Shown: positions 1 to 7,352 of the stretch, one piece after another
Layout: each line of letters starts with the position of its first letter
Position numbering within the stretch: position 1 is the first letter of the stretch
Notes under the pieces: model-generated
Database searches by the model: none
What the model saw: only the letters and a program-made list of their open reading frames with translations
What the model was told of the DNA's origin: nothing
Program-made: the position numbers and the translations under genes
Assembly: GCA_028711675.1 (NCBI GenBank)
Contig: JAQTRT010000067.1
Span: forward strand, 1 to 11,965
Source: a bacterium
GTDB lineage: Bacteria > Spirochaetota > JAHITG01
Length of the DNA: 11,965 bases
Reading direction: 5' to 3'

Positions 1-615
1 GACGTTATGAAATCCGGGCTTTTGTATAATTTAAAGTTCTTGGGTTTATTTAATGTAAAATACCTGGTAGCGCGGCAGGAATTCCGTGACCCTCAGATCG
101 AGAAGGTGTATCACGGCAGTAAGATCGTTTTTTATAATAAATTATTCATGCCCCGGTCTTTTTTTATCCGTAATTACAGGGTGATCCAGGAGAGCAATCA
201 GGTGCTTGAGTATTTAAAATCCCCTGGATTCGATCCGCGCAAAGAAGTCGTTCTCGAGGAGTCCCCTGATGTTCATCCGGATGCCGCGGATACGGGACGC
301 ACGAATCGTCTTCAGATCGTAAGCCGTGAGCCGGATAAAATCGTGATCAAAGCCCAGGTGAACAACTCCTCGTTTTTGTTTTTATCCGAGGTCTTTTACC
401 CCAAATGGGAATGTCTCGTGGACGGACGAAAGAGCAAGATCTACAAGACTGATTATCTGTTCCGGTCTGTTTATTTAAACCGGGGAGACCATGAGATCGT
501 TTTCCGGTACGGGAATAACGGACTGTATCTTATCATAACCCTGGTTAGCTTGATCGCCACGCTCGGACTCCTGTTCCTTATTATCCGGCACAGAAAAAAG
601 TATTTTTTATATTAA
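1..615 (+). CDS. YfhO-like membrane protein, C-terminal part (5' end outside window)
   Basis: The reading frame is open from base 1 (GAC GTT before the first ATG at 7), so this is the tail of a longer gene, not a 202-aa protein. The visible part reads as the C-terminus of YfhO-type multi-pass membrane proteins, which are linked to glycosylation of surface polymers in Gram-positive bacteria and resemble GT-C enzymes. The signs are an LFNVKYLV segment near the start, a LFMPRSFF stretch, then a beta-rich extracytoplasmic domain with FYPKWECLVDG and a NRGDHEIVFRYG element. A last transmembrane helix (about residues 172-194 of the visible part) and a basic RHRKKYFLY tail follow. The family is normally 700-900 residues with 12 or more helices upstream. 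Family call from motif pattern is fairly secure; the substrate is unknown. It lies 95 bp upstream of the GT4 gene on the same strand. Confidence 0.75.
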   Translation, partial: DVMKSGLLYNLKFLGLFNVKYLVARQEFRDPQIEKVYHGSKIVFYNKLFMPRSFFIRNYRVIQESNQVLEYLKSPGFDPRKEVVLEESPDVHPDAADTGRTNRLQIVSREPDKIVIKAQVNNSSFLFLSEVFYPKWECLVDGRKSKIYKTDYLFRSVYLNRGDHEIVFRYGNNGLYLIITLVSLIATLGLLFLIIRHRKKYFLY

Positions 616-710
616 ATAAGGACCCGGGTGGTCTGCGCAAGACCTTCAACGCCGTGTGCGGTAAAGTAAAGGCATCCAGGTGCCAGTAACCCAGGGAATC
701 CGGTTTTTGC

Positions 711-1844
711 ATGATGATAAGGATAGCTCATTTTATATATGACAGCCCGAAGAATCCCTGGATCGCAGGGGGAGGCGGTTTCCGGAACATTGAGATATAC
801 AGACGTTTCAGCAAACAATTCCGGATAGATGTTTTTTCCGGTGATTTCAAAGGCAGCCGGGATGAACACATCGGATCCCATATTTCACTCCGGTATCTGG
901 GAAAAAAAACAAATCGTTATATCATAAGCCGGTTATGTTTTATCCGGGAAGCACGGAAATATTTAAAGCGGAATAAAGACAACTATCAGCTGATCATAGA
1001 TGATTTTTCCCCTTTCTCCCCCCTCTTTTTATTCCGGCTGGTAAGGAGGGAGCGGCTGATAGGCCAGATCCAGAATTATTTTGGTTTGAAGAACCATCTG
1101 GCTAAATTCTGGTTAACCGGTCTCCTGACCTGGTTCATTGAACGGACCAGTCTGAGATCTTACAGGCAGATCCTGTTCTCTTCAGAGGACCTCCGGGACC
1201 TTGTTTTAAAGAAAATACATGTGCCTTATCAGACGATGTCTGTTGTGTCATACGGGATTTCCGATGAGATCATGCAAAACCAGAGGAAATACCGGAAAAA
1301 AAAGTATATCCTTTTTCTTGGCCGGCTGGAAATTTATCAGAAAGGGATCGATCTTCTGATCCGGTGCTTTCCGGAAATACAGAAACGTCATCCCGGGCTT
1401 AAGCTTCTGATCGCCGGTTCCGGGAAGGATGAAAAAAAGGTCGTACGATTGATCCAGGCAGCCGGGATGGGTCCTTATATTAAAATGATCGGCCGTGTGC
1501 AGGGCCGTAAAAAAATAAAAATATTGTCGGAAGCCCTGTTCACGGTCATGCCTTCGCGTTATGAAAGCTGGGGCATGGTATCTCTGGAATCTCAGGCTTG
1601 CGGAACCCCTGTGATCGCATCGGATATCAGCGGACTCAGACAGACCCTCCTTCATGAAAAGACGGGTTATTTATTTCAAAAGGAGGATCAATACATCCGT
1701 TACTGTTCTCTTTTATTGGATGAGGAAAAGGCAAGGACCAGGTTAAGCTCGCAGGCTGTTCGATGGGCCGGAGATTTTACCTGGGACAGGCTGGCCGGGA
1801 AACAGGAATTATTTTATTCCCGTGTTTTAAAGAGAAAGGGATAG
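711..1844 (+). CDS. GT4-family (group 1) glycosyltransferase
   Basis: A 377-aa cytoplasmic, retaining GT-B glycosyltransferase that would move a sugar from a nucleotide-sugar donor to a glycan or lipid-linked acceptor. The N-terminal Rossmann domain has a glycine-rich acceptor-side loop (AGGGGFRN, about residues 19-26). The C-terminal donor domain has FLGRLEIYQKGIDLL with the expected Arg205 and Lys211, then LLIAGSGKDE and the signature PSRYESWGMVSLESQACGTP, where Glu285 and Glu293 form the E-x7-E motif. Length is usual for the family. Tandem ATGs at 711 and 714 are possible starts; both sit behind only a weak purine stretch (AGGGAA around 692-697). It is downstream of the YfhO-like gene in the same direction. 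Its stop is one base from the end of the opposing radical SAM gene. Sugar specificity cannot be read. Confidence 0.92.
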   Translation: MMIRIAHFIYDSPKNPWIAGGGGFRNIEIYRRFSKQFRIDVFSGDFKGSRDEHIGSHISLRYLGKKTNRYIISRLCFIREARKYLKRNKDNYQLIIDDFSPFSPLFLFRLVRRERLIGQIQNYFGLKNHLAKFWLTGLLTWFIERTSLRSYRQILFSSEDLRDLVLKKIHVPYQTMSVVSYGISDEIMQNQRKYRKKKYILFLGRLEIYQKGIDLLIRCFPEIQKRHPGLKLLIAGSGKDEKKVVRLIQAAGMGPYIKMIGRVQGRKKIKILSEALFTVMPSRYESWGMVSLESQACGTPVIASDISGLRQTLLHEKTGYLFQKEDQYIRYCSLLLDEEKARTRLSSQAVRWAGDFTWDRLAGKQELFYSRVLKRKG

Positions 1845-1845
1845 T

Positions 1846-3282
1846 TTACAGGTAATACCGAATCTTGCTCACGATCTTCCGGAATAACCGGTTGTTCCAG
1901 TAAAGGTTAAGGATGAACTTAAGCGGCATCAGGGAAAGGATAGATCTGACAAGCCATACCTTTGAGTATTTATTACGCAGGAAGTTCCTCACCACCTGAA
2001 TTTCTGTTTGAGTCCCTGTTTTAAAAGCATTCATCCGTTCGTCGATACTCATCTCCCTGGTCTTAAATACAGGTACGTTTATGGAGTGCGTGGCTTTATT
2101 GAAGTATTCTTCGGGCTGGACCAGAAACAGATCGTTCTTTTTCAGATATTCATACAGTTCCGTGCCGGGGTAAGGGATCAGGTTAAAAAATTTTGCGGTA
2201 AAGACGGGATATTTTAAGGCCAGCCTGACGCAATCCAGGAAATCATCAAACGTCTCACCGGGAAAACCGATGATAAAAAAGAGCGTAATATGATAACCGA
2301 GTTCCACTGATTCCCGGATGGCTTTTTCGATCTGTTCCATGGTCTCGTTCTTTTTGATCAGCTTCAGCATACGGTTATTCCCCACTTCGACACCGAAGGA
2401 AAGCTCGGTAAAACCGGCTTGCTTCATTTTCTGAAGCAGGGGTTTATCCAGGCAGTCTGCGCGCACGCCGTTGGGACAGAAGAAATTAAGAGCCGGAAAT
2501 TGGCTCTGGATCATCCGGTCGCAGATAGCATGAACCCGTGCTTTCCACAGGACAAAGTTATCGTCCATGATAGGGAATGTATGGATCCCCCTCTCCAGCC
2601 AGTATTTTATCTCGCTGACCACATGGTCCGGGGTCCTGAACCGTACACGCTGGCCGCATATCTTGGGGACAGAGCAGAAAACACAGGAATGCGGGCATCC
2701 CCGTGATGAAATGATGGGGATTCTTTTTTCCAGGTATTTCTTCAGTTCGAATTTATCATAGGTAGGGAAGGGGAGAATATCCAGTTCTGTGATAAAAGGG
2801 CGGGGACCGTTATATATGGATTTATTATTATCCCTGAAGGCCAGACCTTTGATTAAAGGAACAGGTGTTCCACGGCACAGTTCGTACAAGGTCTCTTCCC
2901 CTTCCCCGATAACGGCATAATCGAGGGAAAGAGCCTGTGTCAGTATCTCCTCTTTTAAAATAGAGACATGAGGACCGCCGGCTATTATCTTAATACCCGG
3001 GAAATCTGTTTTTAATCTGTCAAAAAAACAATAAGCGTATTGATACTGGAAAGTAAAGAGGGAAGCGCCGATCAGGTCAGGCTGGAAGGAACGGACCTTT
3101 TCCTTAAGCTTGGCATAGGAATAACCCAGGGACAGATCCAGGACATCATATTTTATCCCTCTTTGCTTCAGATATTCACTGAGGTATCCCAGGCTGGCGG
3201 GCGGATTATAGGGCTGGCTGTAACGTCCGGATTCATAAGGGATTACGATAAACAGTACTTTTTCAAAACGTTGTGTTGTCAC
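1846..3282 (-). CDS. B12-binding-domain radical SAM protein
   Basis: A 478-aa protein with an N-terminal cobalamin-binding-like Rossmann domain (about residues 8-150, including IIAGGPHVS at 99-107 and AVIGEGEETL at 133-142). A radical SAM TIM-barrel domain follows, with cluster cysteines Cys196, Cys200 and Cys203 in RGCPHSCVFC (CxxxCxxC). The usual DxHxxG histidine of base-off cobalamin is not visible; the matching place reads DLSLG, so cobalamin may bind differently or not at all. Members of this superfamily do methylations, ring contractions and other radical chemistry, often near glycan or lipid gene clusters; the reaction here cannot be assigned. The start is GTG at 3282: reading upstream in frame meets TAA after six codons with no other start. 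A near-consensus promoter lies just upstream, giving a very short leader. It stands alone on the minus strand between two plus-strand groups. Confidence 0.9.
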   Translation of the reverse strand: MTTQRFEKVLFIVIPYESGRYSQPYNPPASLGYLSEYLKQRGIKYDVLDLSLGYSYAKLKEKVRSFQPDLIGASLFTFQYQYAYCFFDRLKTDFPGIKIIAGGPHVSILKEEILTQALSLDYAVIGEGEETLYELCRGTPVPLIKGLAFRDNNKSIYNGPRPFITELDILPFPTYDKFELKKYLEKRIPIISSRGCPHSCVFCSVPKICGQRVRFRTPDHVVSEIKYWLERGIHTFPIMDDNFVLWKARVHAICDRMIQSQFPALNFFCPNGVRADCLDKPLLQKMKQAGFTELSFGVEVGNNRMLKLIKKNETMEQIEKAIRESVELGYHITLFFIIGFPGETFDDFLDCVRLALKYPVFTAKFFNLIPYPGTELYEYLKKNDLFLVQPEEYFNKATHSINVPVFKTREMSIDERMNAFKTGTQTEIQVVRNFLRNKYSKVWLVRSILSLMPLKFILNLYWNNRLFRKIVSKIRYYL

Positions 3283-3303
3283 GTTGAACCACTGCGATCC
3301 TTA

Positions 3304-3332
3304 ATAATATGAAAAAACATTTAAGATGTCAA
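3304..3332 (-). promoter_or_regulatory. Sigma70-like promoter for the radical SAM gene
   Basis: On the minus strand a perfect TTGACA (3332-3327) is followed by a 17-bp spacer and TATTAT (3309-3304). Transcription would start near 3297, only about 15 nt before the GTG start at 3282. The AAGGA at 3302-3298 would then lie upstream of the transcript, so the mRNA may be nearly leaderless. Confidence 0.6.
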
Positions 3333-3460
3333 ATATAATTTTACTCTGTACTTTTTATGATCGCCGCGCATCTATTCCCTTTTCTTTGTATCGTCAGGTC
3401 TTTGGGGAAAGGACGGCACGAACGCATGAGCAGCCGGTCACGGGCAGGCTATAATATTTT

Positions 3461-3488
3461 TTGACATAATTTTGTAAAAATATATATT
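3461..3488 (+). promoter_or_regulatory. Sigma70-like promoter for the methyltransferase gene
   Basis: A perfect TTGACA (3461-3466), a 16-bp spacer and TATATT (3483-3488). Expected start is around 3495, giving a leader of about 100 nt before the ATG at 3596. A perfect inverted repeat begins inside the -10 box. Confidence 0.55.
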
Positions 3489-3507
3489 CGCTTTTGATGA
3501 AAGCGAA
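3487..3507. repeat. 8-bp perfect inverted repeat at the -10/start region
   Basis: TTCGCTTT (3487-3494) and AAAGCGAA (3500-3507) are exact reverse complements around a 5-nt centre (TGATG). The left arm begins in the -10 box, so this could be a repressor operator. As RNA it would be a hairpin at the very 5' end of the transcript. Confidence 0.6.
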
Positions 3508-3537
3508 GAATGAGGGAAAATAAATATAAGCAATCGA

Positions 3538-3589
3538 ATCCTTCCTGAAGTTACTCGTTTTTTAAATAGCTGGTTCAGGAGGGAAGGAT
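3538..3589 (+). promoter_or_regulatory. Hairpin that can cover the Shine-Dalgarno site of the methyltransferase gene
   Basis: ATCCTTCCTGAA (3538-3549) can pair with TTCAGGA (3574-3580) and AGGAT (3585-3589), leaving a 4-nt bulge GGGA (3581-3584) and a 24-nt loop. Both purine-rich ribosome sites, AGGAGGG (3577-3583) and GAAGGA (3583-3588), lie in the 3' arm. Folding would block initiation at the ATG at 3596. The pairing is seen in the sequence; the regulatory role is inferred. Confidence 0.45.
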
Positions 3590-3595
3590 GACAGC

Positions 3596-4324
3596 ATGAA
3601 AAAAGAAACCAAGAAAATATACTGGGACCGGTACTGGACGAAAGGTAATTTAAACTACAATGAAAAGATCATACAGATTATAAAGAAAAAATTCCCGATC
3701 AAGGGTTTAAAAGTATTGGAGGTGGGTGCGGGCAGCGGAGCCACAAGCTTGTTCCTGGCTGATAACGGGGCAGAGGTCACAGCCCTTGATTACTCTGAAG
3801 AATCCATTAATTTGATGAAGAAAAACAATATTAATAAATCAAAGATAAAACTCGTTCACGGGGACGCTTTTCAAATGCCTTTTGATAATGATCAGTTCGA
3901 CCTTGTCTTTTCACAGGGTTTAATTGAGCATTATCGCGATCCGGAAAGAATCATCAAGGAGAAGAAACGGGTGACCAGGAAGGGCGGTTATATCCTGATC
4001 GATGTCCCCCAGGTATATAATTTTTATACGGTAAAGAAGAATATCCTGATGCTGTTCAATAAATGGTTCCCGGGCTGGGAAACCTCCTTTTCCAGAAAAA
4101 GGCTGGAGAACCTGGTCCGTTCCTGCGGTTTATCAGTTGAAAGATGTTATGCGTACGGCCATTTCCACAATTTTTTCAGGATTCAGGAAAAGCTGTTCCA
4201 CCGGAAGATCGTCCCTGATTTTATGGCCCGTTTTTATAATTGTCTCTGGCAGGCCTATGAAAAAACACCGTTATCCCTGTATACGTTATTCTGTATTATT
4301 GTTCTGGCAAGGAAAGATATGTAG
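3596..4324 (+). CDS. Class I SAM-dependent methyltransferase
   Basis: A 242-aa cytoplasmic Rossmann-fold methyltransferase. Motif I is VLEVGAGSG (about residues 40-48), the acidic ribose-binding end of the next strand is ALDYS, the carboxylate motif reads FDLVFSQGLIEH, and GGYILIDVPQ follows. These are the hallmarks of the UbiE/Methyltransf_11 group. The C-terminal third (FNKWFPGW to the end) is aromatic-rich and probably binds the acceptor, which is unknown. The start ATG at 3596 has GAAGGA seven bases upstream; the site can be hidden by the hairpin at 3538-3589. The first half is rich in Lys and Asn and in A+T compared with its neighbours. It precedes a NodB-like deacetylase and a NodU-like carbamoyltransferase, so N- or O-methylation of a sugar is a fair guess, as with rhizobial NodS. 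Confidence 0.9.
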   Translation: MKKETKKIYWDRYWTKGNLNYNEKIIQIIKKKFPIKGLKVLEVGAGSGATSLFLADNGAEVTALDYSEESINLMKKNNINKSKIKLVHGDAFQMPFDNDQFDLVFSQGLIEHYRDPERIIKEKKRVTRKGGYILIDVPQVYNFYTVKKNILMLFNKWFPGWETSFSRKRLENLVRSCGLSVERCYAYGHFHNFFRIQEKLFHRKIVPDFMARFYNCLWQAYEKTPLSLYTLFCIIVLARKDM

Positions 4325-4362
4325 TAACAGGTTTTTACGGGCTGTGCTGCCGTACAATTCAT

Positions 4363-4391
4363 TTGACTTTGTATTTATAATTGCTTATCTT
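4363..4391 (+). promoter_or_regulatory. Possible promoter before the deacetylase gene
   Basis: TTGACT (4363-4368), a 17-bp spacer and TATCTT (4386-4391) lie in the 111-bp gap after the methyltransferase. Start would be about 40 nt before the ATG at 4436. The -10 matches the consensus at four of six positions, so the deacetylase/carbamoyltransferase pair may have its own promoter as well as read-through. Confidence 0.4.
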
Positions 4392-4435
4392 ATTCAAGCT
4401 ATTCTAATGATGTTTGTTGATTTTCAGAGCATTTT

Positions 4436-5485
4436 ATGGATAAGATAACTCAGTATGCCCTTGATCAGATCTCGCTGGTCATTAAAAACAATGAACGGGT
4501 TGAAAAGAAACTCGAACTGCTGGACCCTGCTTTGTTCCTGGCTTCCTTGAATCAGATCAGAAATTCCCGGCTGCAGCGTGTGATGCGAAGGCTGCTGGGC
4601 ATACCCCTGGAGAAAATTCCTGTATCCCTGAGGACCTTCCTGACTGACCTTTTAAAAAAAGCAAGGAACCCGAAAAAAGAGCTCCCCGTCCCTTCGGAAA
4701 TCAGTTTTAAATACGGTGATTTCCTGATAAAGGAATGTCATGCCGGGATCCTGTACCCGGAGAATAAGAAATATTATATCGGGGTTACCCATGATGTGGA
4801 TAACAGGATAGGGTACCGGTATGTGCCTGAGATGATCAATGTCCTGAAAAAAAACAGAATAAAAAGCACAATAAATTTTTTAACCCACAGCAGTTATAAA
4901 CTGGAAAAGAGCCTGGTTGAGGATATCCGGAAAGAAGGGTTTGAAGTCGGACTGCACGGTGATATCCATGATATGGGCCTGGCTTTCCGGGGCCGCCGGG
5001 CCATCCGCAGGCGGCTGGAACGTTCCCTTGATTATCTGGGTTTCCAGCCTTTTGGATTCAGGAGCCCTTCGCTCTCCCTGAGCTATGACCTGCTCGGTGC
5101 TCTTGATGATCTGCATTTTACCTATGATTCCACGTTCCAGACAGGGTCTTCTTTATACCGGTCCACGGAATACCCGTATATTTATAAACTGGACCAGTAC
5201 AACTTATTTGAAGCCCCGCTCTTTATTCAGGACGATTACTTTTTCAGGGAATCGCGGCTGTCAGAGAAGGAGAGCCTGAAGATCTTCACGGACCTGATCG
5301 GACAGATGAAGAAATATTCCGGCGCAGCAATCATCAATCTGCATCCCCATATCGTCCGATTCCGGAAATACTTTTTCAGCGGGGTGCTGGAGTTCGTTTC
5401 CGGGGAGAAAGATGCTTTTTCAGGACCGTTGTATACGCTTATCCGTTTTTATCAGGAACGACGTAAGGCAAGGGAGGCTGTATGA
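4436..5485 (+). CDS. NodB-like polysaccharide deacetylase (CE4)
   Basis: A 349-aa protein with a CE4/NodB-homology domain from about residue 112 to the end. The catalytic pattern is readable: THDVD at 118-122 in place of the usual TFDDG (Asp120, Asp122), HGDIH at 174-178 giving the two metal-ligand histidines His174 and His178, FRSPS at 208-212 with Arg209, and LHPH at 302-305 as the late histidine motif. This supports a metal-dependent amidase removing N-acetyl (or O-acetyl) groups from a glycan. Residues 1-110 are a helical extension of no known function, without a signal peptide, so a cytoplasmic substrate such as a lipid-linked or nucleotide-linked sugar is likely. The ATG at 4436 has no good Shine-Dalgarno. 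The TGA overlaps the carbamoyltransferase ATG as ATGA at 5482-5485, which implies coupled translation. Confidence 0.9.
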   Translation: MDKITQYALDQISLVIKNNERVEKKLELLDPALFLASLNQIRNSRLQRVMRRLLGIPLEKIPVSLRTFLTDLLKKARNPKKELPVPSEISFKYGDFLIKECHAGILYPENKKYYIGVTHDVDNRIGYRYVPEMINVLKKNRIKSTINFLTHSSYKLEKSLVEDIRKEGFEVGLHGDIHDMGLAFRGRRAIRRRLERSLDYLGFQPFGFRSPSLSLSYDLLGALDDLHFTYDSTFQTGSSLYRSTEYPYIYKLDQYNLFEAPLFIQDDYFFRESRLSEKESLKIFTDLIGQMKKYSGAAIINLHPHIVRFRKYFFSGVLEFVSGEKDAFSGPLYTLIRFYQERRKAREAV

Positions 5486-7203
5486 AAGTACTTTCGATCA
5501 ATGACGGTTATACGAGCGGTGCCGCCCTGCTGGTCGACGGCCGTATTGAGCTGATGGCCCAGGAGGAACGTTTTAACCGGATCAAGAATTACGGCGGTGC
5601 CCCGGAAAAGACCCTGGAATGGATCTTCCATACCTCCAAGGTCAAGCCTCAGGAGATAGATTACATTGCCCTGGCCTGGGAGACCGAGCCTTTCCGGGAT
5701 ATAAAATCTTTTCAGCATTCCAAGCATAAATATTACAGTCTTCTGGCCGGATTCCTGCCGCGCTGGATAATCGGGAATGACCTTGTTTTCAAGCCGGTCC
5801 TGTTCCTGAGCCGGAAAAAAAGAAAAAAGCTCGGATTATTAATGCCTTTGCTGAAGAAATATCATTTGGAGAATAAAAAGATCGTTTGCGTGAACCATCA
5901 TCTGGCACACGGCGCCGGGGCTTATTTTGCTTCCGGGTTCAAGGACAAATACCCCAGAAGCCTTGTGGTTTCGTACGACGGATCAGGCGACGGATTATGT
6001 TCCACGGTCAGTGTTGCTGAAGGGAACGATATCAGGACCATTTTTTCACAGAATCCTTATGATTCCATAGCTATCATGTACACCCGGGTGACCGAATTCC
6101 TGGGTATGAAACCCCTGGAACATGAATATAAATTAATGGGTCTGGCCCCCTATTCACCGGACGCTATAAAGAAAAAAGCTTATGAGAAATTCAAACACTA
6201 TATAAAACTGTCTGATGACGGATTGTCCTTTATCAATACCTCGCATTCCTGGGGTAATTCCTTTATCCGGAGACTGGAAAGGGATATGCGGGGTATCCGG
6301 TTCGACGGAGTAGCCGCCGGTCTGCAGCAGCTCTTTGAAGAGCTTATGTTCCGGTATATTATCAGCTGGAGTAAAAAAACAGGGATTAAGAACGTTGTTG
6401 CGGGCGGCGGTTCGTTCATGAACGTAAAATTAAATATGCTCCTGGCCCAGTCCAGGCAACTGAATGAGTATTACGTGCTGCCCAGCTGCGGGGATGAGAG
6501 CCTTGTGATGGGCGCAGGTTTGTTCGTTTCCGCCTGTCATGCCCGGGATAAAATAACACCTTTGAAAGACATCTATTTCGGATACCAGATCAAAGAACCT
6601 GAACTGCTGGCTGCATTAAAAAAATACAAGGGTCAGATCGCTTTCAAGAAGTCGAATAATATCGAAAAAGAAGCAGCCCGGCTTTTGGCCGCGAATTTCA
6701 TTGTCGGCCGGTGTAAAGGCAGGATGGAATGGGGAGCCCGGGCTCTCGGGAACCGTACCATTATGGCTAACCCGGTCCATACGGGTATCATAAAAAAAAT
6801 CAACAAGGTTGTCAAGCAGCGGGATTACTGGATGCCGTTCGCTCCTTCCATTCTGTTCGAGGACAGGAACAAATATACCGTTAATCCCAAGCAGGTTGAT
6901 TCTCCGTATATGATCCTGGCTTTTGAATCAACGGATAAGGCAATAAAGGAGATACCCGCCGGACTGCATCCTTTTGATGATACCTGCCGGCCGCAGTTTG
7001 TCAGGCAGGAGTTCAATCCTTCTTATCATAAACTGATCGGGTATTTTAAAAAATTAACGGGGATAGGCGGTATTGTCAACACCTCCTGCAATATCCACGG
7101 CTATCCTATTGTCTGCAATGCCGAGGACTCCATCAGGATGCTGATCGATTCGGAGATCGATTATATGGCCATTGAGAATTATCTGTGCTGGCGCAGAAAG
7201 TAA
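5482..7203 (+). CDS. NodU/CmcH-family O-carbamoyltransferase
   Basis: A 573-aa enzyme expected to move the carbamoyl group of carbamoyl phosphate, through carbamoyl-adenylate, onto a hydroxyl of a sugar or natural product. The N-terminal Kae1-like ATPase-fold domain starts at MKVLSINDGYTSGAAL and holds the metal-binding set HHLAH (His139, His140, His143) and SYDGSGD (Asp166, Asp170). EYKLMGLAPY, AGGGSFMNVKLN and SCGDESLVMGAG follow. The C-terminal domain contains EWGARALGNRTIMANP, DYWMPFAPS and VNTSCNIHGYP, the usual family signatures. Length is typical. Purine-rich AGGGAGG (5471-5477) lies four bases before the ATG, inside the deacetylase gene. It is the last gene of the plus-strand group and ends 149 bp from the tail of the opposing SGNH gene. 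The acceptor is unknown, but the deacetylase partner points to an amino-sugar glycan. Confidence 0.95.
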   Translation: MKVLSINDGYTSGAALLVDGRIELMAQEERFNRIKNYGGAPEKTLEWIFHTSKVKPQEIDYIALAWETEPFRDIKSFQHSKHKYYSLLAGFLPRWIIGNDLVFKPVLFLSRKKRKKLGLLMPLLKKYHLENKKIVCVNHHLAHGAGAYFASGFKDKYPRSLVVSYDGSGDGLCSTVSVAEGNDIRTIFSQNPYDSIAIMYTRVTEFLGMKPLEHEYKLMGLAPYSPDAIKKKAYEKFKHYIKLSDDGLSFINTSHSWGNSFIRRLERDMRGIRFDGVAAGLQQLFEELMFRYIISWSKKTGIKNVVAGGGSFMNVKLNMLLAQSRQLNEYYVLPSCGDESLVMGAGLFVSACHARDKITPLKDIYFGYQIKEPELLAALKKYKGQIAFKKSNNIEKEAARLLAANFIVGRCKGRMEWGARALGNRTIMANPVHTGIIKKINKVVKQRDYWMPFAPSILFEDRNKYTVNPKQVDSPYMILAFESTDKAIKEIPAGLHPFDDTCRPQFVRQEFNPSYHKLIGYFKKLTGIGGIVNTSCNIHGYPIVCNAEDSIRMLIDSEIDYMAIENYLCWRRK

Positions 7204-7212
7204 ATTATCTGC

Positions 7213-7228
7213 GGGGAATATTTTCCCC
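7213..7228 (+). terminator. Short hairpin after the carbamoyltransferase
   Basis: GGGGAA (7213-7218) pairs perfectly with TTCCCC (7223-7228) around TATT, ten bases after the stop codon. No U-tract follows, so it is at best a weak terminator or a 3'-end stabiliser. Confidence 0.3.
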
Positions 7229-7272
7229 TGGCCCCTGTTCCCGAGTACTTTTTAAGACAGCCCCAATTAATT

Positions 7273-7337
7273 TGTAGCAATACACCTTTAGGTGTGTTAA
7301 TAAAAAGAATCAACAGGTCTAAAGACCTGTTGCTACA
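7273..7337. repeat. Two inverted palindromic repeat units with covarying stems
   Basis: Unit A (7273-7301, plus) is TGTAGCAA, TACACC, TTTA, GGTGTG, TTAAT. Unit B (7337-7308, minus) is TGTAGCAA, CAGGTC, TTTA, GACCTG, TTGATT. The flanks and TTTA loop are kept while the hexamer stems differ and remain self-complementary. The two units face each other, so the outer TGTAGCAA and TTGCTACA (7330-7337) can also pair. The pair sits between the 3' ends of two convergent operons. This looks like a dispersed palindromic repeat family; other copies cannot be seen in this window. Confidence 0.7.
7302..7332 (-). terminator. Probable intrinsic terminator of the acylation operon
   Basis: Reading leftward, a perfect 10-bp stem, CAACAGGTCT (7311-7320) with AGACCTGTTG (7323-7332), is followed by ATTC and five Ts (7306-7302). 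It lies 20 bp beyond the SGNH stop codon. The stem is part of repeat unit B, so the repeat seems to serve as the operon terminator. The 4-nt gap before the U-tract makes it less than ideal. Confidence 0.45.
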
Positions 7338-7352
7338 CCTGATCCCTTTTCC

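Larger units (their letters stand above)
3283..3595. promoter_or_regulatory. Divergent intergenic regulatory region
   Basis: A 313-bp gap between the radical SAM gene (leftward) and the methyltransferase gene (rightward). It contains one promoter for each direction, an 8-bp inverted repeat and a hairpin over the methyltransferase ribosome binding site, each listed separately. Between about 3340 and 3450 I see no ORF, RNA gene or clear repeat. Confidence 0.7.

Noticed and set aside
630..644. GGTCT-GCGCA-AGACC hairpin after the YfhO-like gene
   Set aside because: Five base pairs and no T-run after it; too weak to call a terminator.
1248..1655. 135-codon minus-strand ORF antisense to the glycosyltransferase
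   Set aside because: The plus-strand frame carries the GT4 signature over the same bases; the antisense product shows no domain pattern.
3588..3599. Minimal upstream ORF (ATG ACA GCA TGA) overlapping the methyltransferase start
   Set aside because: Only three sense codons and no suitable spacing to a ribosome site; such runs occur by chance.
4336..4354. TACGG(G)C / GCCGTA hairpin after the methyltransferase stop
   Set aside because: Short stem with a bulged G and no U-tract; no support for termination.
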